From contig NZ_JAFCMM010000002.1 in assembly GCF_018131225.1 (NCBI RefSeq), positions 372,001 to 436,000 of the forward strand: a stretch of 64,000 nucleotides of DNA, in the 5' to 3' direction. Positions 61,905 through 64,000 of this stretch are shown piece after piece. This DNA comes from Bradyrhizobium sp. U87765 SZCCT0048. GTDB lineage: Bacteria > Pseudomonadota > Alphaproteobacteria > Rhizobiales > Xanthobacteraceae. Every line of letters begins with the position of its first letter. The stretch's first letter is position 1. A model generated the notes under the pieces. That model was not told where the DNA came from. It did not search any database and saw nothing but the letters and a program-made list of their open reading frames with translations. Position numbers and translations under genes: made by a program.

Positions 61905-63395
61905 TCAGGCCGCGGCCTGGGTGCGGCCGAGTTCGTCGGCGAGGTCGTAGCCGTCGAGGATGTGGTTGACGAGAGCGCCGGCAGCGTTCCAGTCATAGCA
62001 GCGGAACGAATGCCCCTTCGTGACGAAGGTCGCGCCGGCATAGAACATCTCGTACTGATGATGACGCGAGGCGAATTCGGAGCCGACCGCGTCCCACGCC
62101 AGCTTGTAGAACTTGACCTTGTCGAGGGCGCTCGCCGCCGGCGACTGCTGGGTGCGCTCGATCAGGGAGGCGATCTCCGGGTTGCTGAAGTCGGCGACCG
62201 AGGACGGCAGCATGATCATGCCGCCGCCGGCAAGCTCGCGCAGGGTGTTGAGGATCTTCGGGTAGAGCTGCTGGGTCAGCGTCTGCGCCGCGTACAGGGT
62301 GTGGCGGTCCGGCACGTAGTAACGGCCGTGCTGATAGCCCTTGGCTTCCATCGCCGCGACCAGCGCGTCAATCATGCCGCCTTCGGCGGCGAGCTGGCCG
62401 AGGGTCTCGCGGACCTGGGGGAAGCCGAGGATGCCGTTGATCTCGGCGGTACGACGCGCGAGGCCGAGCAGGAAGCGCACCTTCACCGACAGGCGGATCA
62501 TCGCCTGGTAGTTCTGGTAGACGTGCGCCGGCGTGGCGTGGAACTGCTTCTGGCACATCTCGACATTCTTGAACACGAAGATGCGGTCCCACGGCACCTT
62601 GACGTCGTCGAAGTACAGCACCGCGTCGTTTTCGTCGAAGCGGCTCGACAGCGGATTGTCGAACACCGTCGGCGACGCCGCCTCGTAGGACTTGCGCGAC
62701 AGCAGCGTCAGGCCCTTGGTGTTCATCGGGATGGCGAACGACAGCGCGTAGGGCTCATCGCCCGGCTGCAGCGGCTGGATGCAACTGACGAACACCTCAT
62801 CCGCCATGATGCCGCCGGTCGCCAGCATCTTGGCGCCGCGCACGGTAATACCCTCGGCGTCCTGGTCGACGACACCGGTGGTGAGGAAGGCGTCCTTCTG
62901 CTGGGCCGCGCTCTTGGAGCGATCGGCCTGCGGATTGATGATCACATAGGTCAGGTAGAGGTCGCGGTCACGCGCATAGGTGTAATAATCCGCCAGCGCC
63001 CTGGCGCGGTCCTTGTCGTAGGCCTCGAACACCTCGAGACCCATGTACATGCCGGCGATGCAGGATGCGACGTGATCGGGAGCGCGGCCGAGGAAGCCGG
63101 CATGCTGGCCATCCCACGCCTCGAGCGCGCGGCGGCGCTCGACCAGCTCGGCATAGCTCTCGGGCAACTGCCAGATGCGGTTGGCGCGACCGCCTGTCGG
63201 CGTCTTGAAGGTCATCAGCTCCTGGTTTTCGGGCGCGCTGGCGTAGTCAAACAGCTTGCCGACCGACTGCACGGCGCGGGCGAACGCCGGGTGCCGGGTC
63301 ACGTCGTCGACGCGCTCGCCATTGATGAACACCGTTCGGCCATCGCGCAGGCCCGCGATATGCTTCTCGCCGCTCTTCATGATCGCTTGCTCCAT
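61905..63395 (-). CDS. hpaB: HpaB-family flavin-dependent phenol monooxygenase (oxygenase component)
   Basis: A 496-residue FADH2-utilising oxygenase of the 4-hydroxyphenylacetate 3-monooxygenase family: LRDGRTVFINGERVDDVTRHPAF at the start, the acyl-CoA-dehydrogenase-like core with YLTYVIINPQADRSK, MLATGGIMADEVFV, DDVKVPWDRIFVFKNV and a C-terminal helical domain. It ortho-hydroxylates a phenolic substrate using reduced flavin from the neighbouring reductase. The start may instead be ATG 63380, preceded by GGAG; both give a full-length enzyme. The substrate is unknown; HpaB relatives act on 4-HPA, chlorophenols or pyrrole-2-carboxylate-like rings. Confidence 0.92.
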   Translation of the reverse strand: MEQAIMKSGEKHIAGLRDGRTVFINGERVDDVTRHPAFARAVQSVGKLFDYASAPENQELMTFKTPTGGRANRIWQLPESYAELVERRRALEAWDGQHAGFLGRAPDHVASCIAGMYMGLEVFEAYDKDRARALADYYTYARDRDLYLTYVIINPQADRSKSAAQQKDAFLTTGVVDQDAEGITVRGAKMLATGGIMADEVFVSCIQPLQPGDEPYALSFAIPMNTKGLTLLSRKSYEAASPTVFDNPLSSRFDENDAVLYFDDVKVPWDRIFVFKNVEMCQKQFHATPAHVYQNYQAMIRLSVKVRFLLGLARRTAEINGILGFPQVRETLGQLAAEGGMIDALVAAMEAKGYQHGRYYVPDRHTLYAAQTLTQQLYPKILNTLRELAGGGMIMLPSSVADFSNPEIASLIERTQQSPAASALDKVKFYKLAWDAVGSEFASRHHQYEMFYAGATFVTKGHSFRCYDWNAAGALVNHILDGYDLADELGRTQAAA

Positions 63396-63413
63396 GTTGG
63401 CTGTCTCGCTTGA

Positions 63414-63929
63414 TCAGTAGTGAATGGGGAGCGGCCACACCGGCTCGCTCTGATTGTGAAGGCTGTGGTATTTGCCGCGGAAGAACACCAGCGGATCGCC
63501 GTCCTCAGCCGCCGTGAAGCGCACGACACGACCGATGAAGATGACGTGATCGCCGCCGTCGTGATGGGCGTAGGGTTCGCACTCGAAGTGCGCCAGCGCA
63601 CCGTCGAGCAGCGGCGCCTCGGCATGGCCGAGGGAGTGCGCGACGTTATTCCACTTGTCGCCGAGCGCTTTCGCGAACTGGTTCGACAGCGCTTCCTGCT
63701 GCCGCGCCAGGATATTCACCGCATAGCCCTTGGCCGCGATCATCGCCGGCAGGCTGAGCGCGCGGCGATCGACGCTGAACAGCACCAGCGGCGGGTCGAG
63801 CGACACCGAATTGAATGAACTCATGGTCATGCCGATGGCATCGCCGCCATCACCGCGCGCCGTGATCACGGCGACACCGGTCGCGAATTGCGACAGAGCC
63901 CTGCGAAAACTGCGCTGATCGACGGACAA
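63414..63929 (-). CDS. hpaC: HpaC-like NAD(P)H:flavin reductase
   Basis: A 171-residue flavin reductase-domain protein: FRRALSQFATGVAVITARG at the N-terminus, MTMSSFNSVSLDPPLVLFSVDR (flavin-binding strand and loop), and NILARQQEALSNQFA. It supplies FADH2 to the HpaB-like oxygenase 18 bp downstream. The start is TTG 63929: GGGAGGT lies five bases upstream, and the next in-frame ATG (residue 34) would cut into the fold. First gene of an eight-gene operon. Confidence 0.9.
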   Translation of the reverse strand: MSVDQRSFRRALSQFATGVAVITARGDGGDAIGMTMSSFNSVSLDPPLVLFSVDRRALSLPAMIAAKGYAVNILARQQEALSNQFAKALGDKWNNVAHSLGHAEAPLLDGALAHFECEPYAHHDGGDHVIFIGRVVRFTAAEDGDPLVFFRGKYHSLHNQSEPVWPLPIHY

Positions 63930-63945
63930 GGACGACCTCCCGAGT

Positions 63946-63970
63946 AATTAGCTTTGATGTAAAGCTATTT
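63946..63970. promoter_or_regulatory. Inverted-repeat operator upstream of the hydroxylase operon
   Basis: TAGCTTT-gatgt-AAAGCTA (63949-63967) is a perfect 7-bp inverted repeat, extending to 9 of 10 matching pairs over 63946-63970. It sits 16-40 bp before the operon's first start codon, overlapping where a promoter should be. This fits a repressor of MarR or similar type lying outside the window. Confidence 0.6.
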
Positions 63971-64000
63971 CGTAAAGGCAGTCAAGCGCAATCGTGCGGC

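Overview
The window reads as a chromosomal segment of a GC-rich alphaproteobacterium of the Bradyrhizobium / Rhodopseudomonas / Afipia type (Nitrobacteraceae). The pointers are the codon bias, many branched-chain-amino-acid-type (Liv) ABC transporters, a soluble double-PAS chemoreceptor, a CYP153 cytochrome P450, an IalB-family protein, an Flp pilin, and dispersed palindromic repeats typical of that group. The assignment rests on family resemblance only. No plasmid, phage, IS or CRISPR hallmark was seen.

Layout. (1) 0-2 kb: a membrane-anchored coiled-coil protein, tRNA-Val(CAC), and directly behind the tRNA a truncated, frameshifted remnant of an acyl-CoA carboxylase carboxyltransferase gene. 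(2) 2-14.7 kb: one gene, a roughly 4250-residue secreted protein of about 40 IPT/TIG (Ig-like) repeats ending in an autotransporter-type beta-barrel. Its core is an unbroken array of 28 tandem 252-bp units. (3) 15.3-17.5 kb: a LytS-type sensor kinase overlapping a LytTR response regulator, divergent from the giant gene across 0.64 kb, then a small membrane protein. (4) 17.7-28 kb: mixed genes: IalB-like protein, metallo-beta-lactamase-fold lactonase with divergent LysR regulator, ICMT-like methyltransferase, a 56-residue Flp pilin, an orphan Liv-type binding protein, a ThDP enzyme, an L,D-transpeptidase, a DUF2927 protein and a cytosolic chemoreceptor. (5) 28.5-36.3 kb: a catabolic cluster: CYP153, hotdog thioesterase, acyl-CoA dehydrogenase, class III CoA-transferase, HTD2/MaoC-type dehydratase, benzoylformate-decarboxylase-like enzyme and an SDR. 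(6) 36.3-41.3 kb: hemolysin III-family protein, YcjX/YcjF pair, an unknown secreted protein and an SDR.

(7) 41.7-45.1 kb: urate breakdown: NCS2 purine permease, an OHCU-decarboxylase/HIU-hydrolase fusion and PuuE-type allantoinase. (8) 45.2-54.8 kb: a leftward hydroxy-/sugar-acid type operon (binding protein, LivH, fused LivM-LivG, LivF, Ldh-family dehydrogenase, HpcH/HpaI aldolase, UxaA/GarD dehydratase), with a divergent GntR/FCD regulator whose upstream region carries a perfect 12-bp palindrome. (9) 54.9-56.8 kb: dienelactone hydrolase and an EamA exporter. (10) 56.9-64 kb: a leftward eight-gene operon joining a two-component phenol hydroxylase (HpaC-like reductase plus HpaB-like oxygenase), a cupin and a complete Liv transporter, headed by a near-perfect inverted repeat.

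The strongest candidates for undescribed biology are the giant TIG autotransporter with its neighbouring LytTR two-component system and island-like tRNA edge, the CYP153-centred CoA-ester/2-oxoacid cluster, and the bipartite palindromic repeat found in the same order at three loci.
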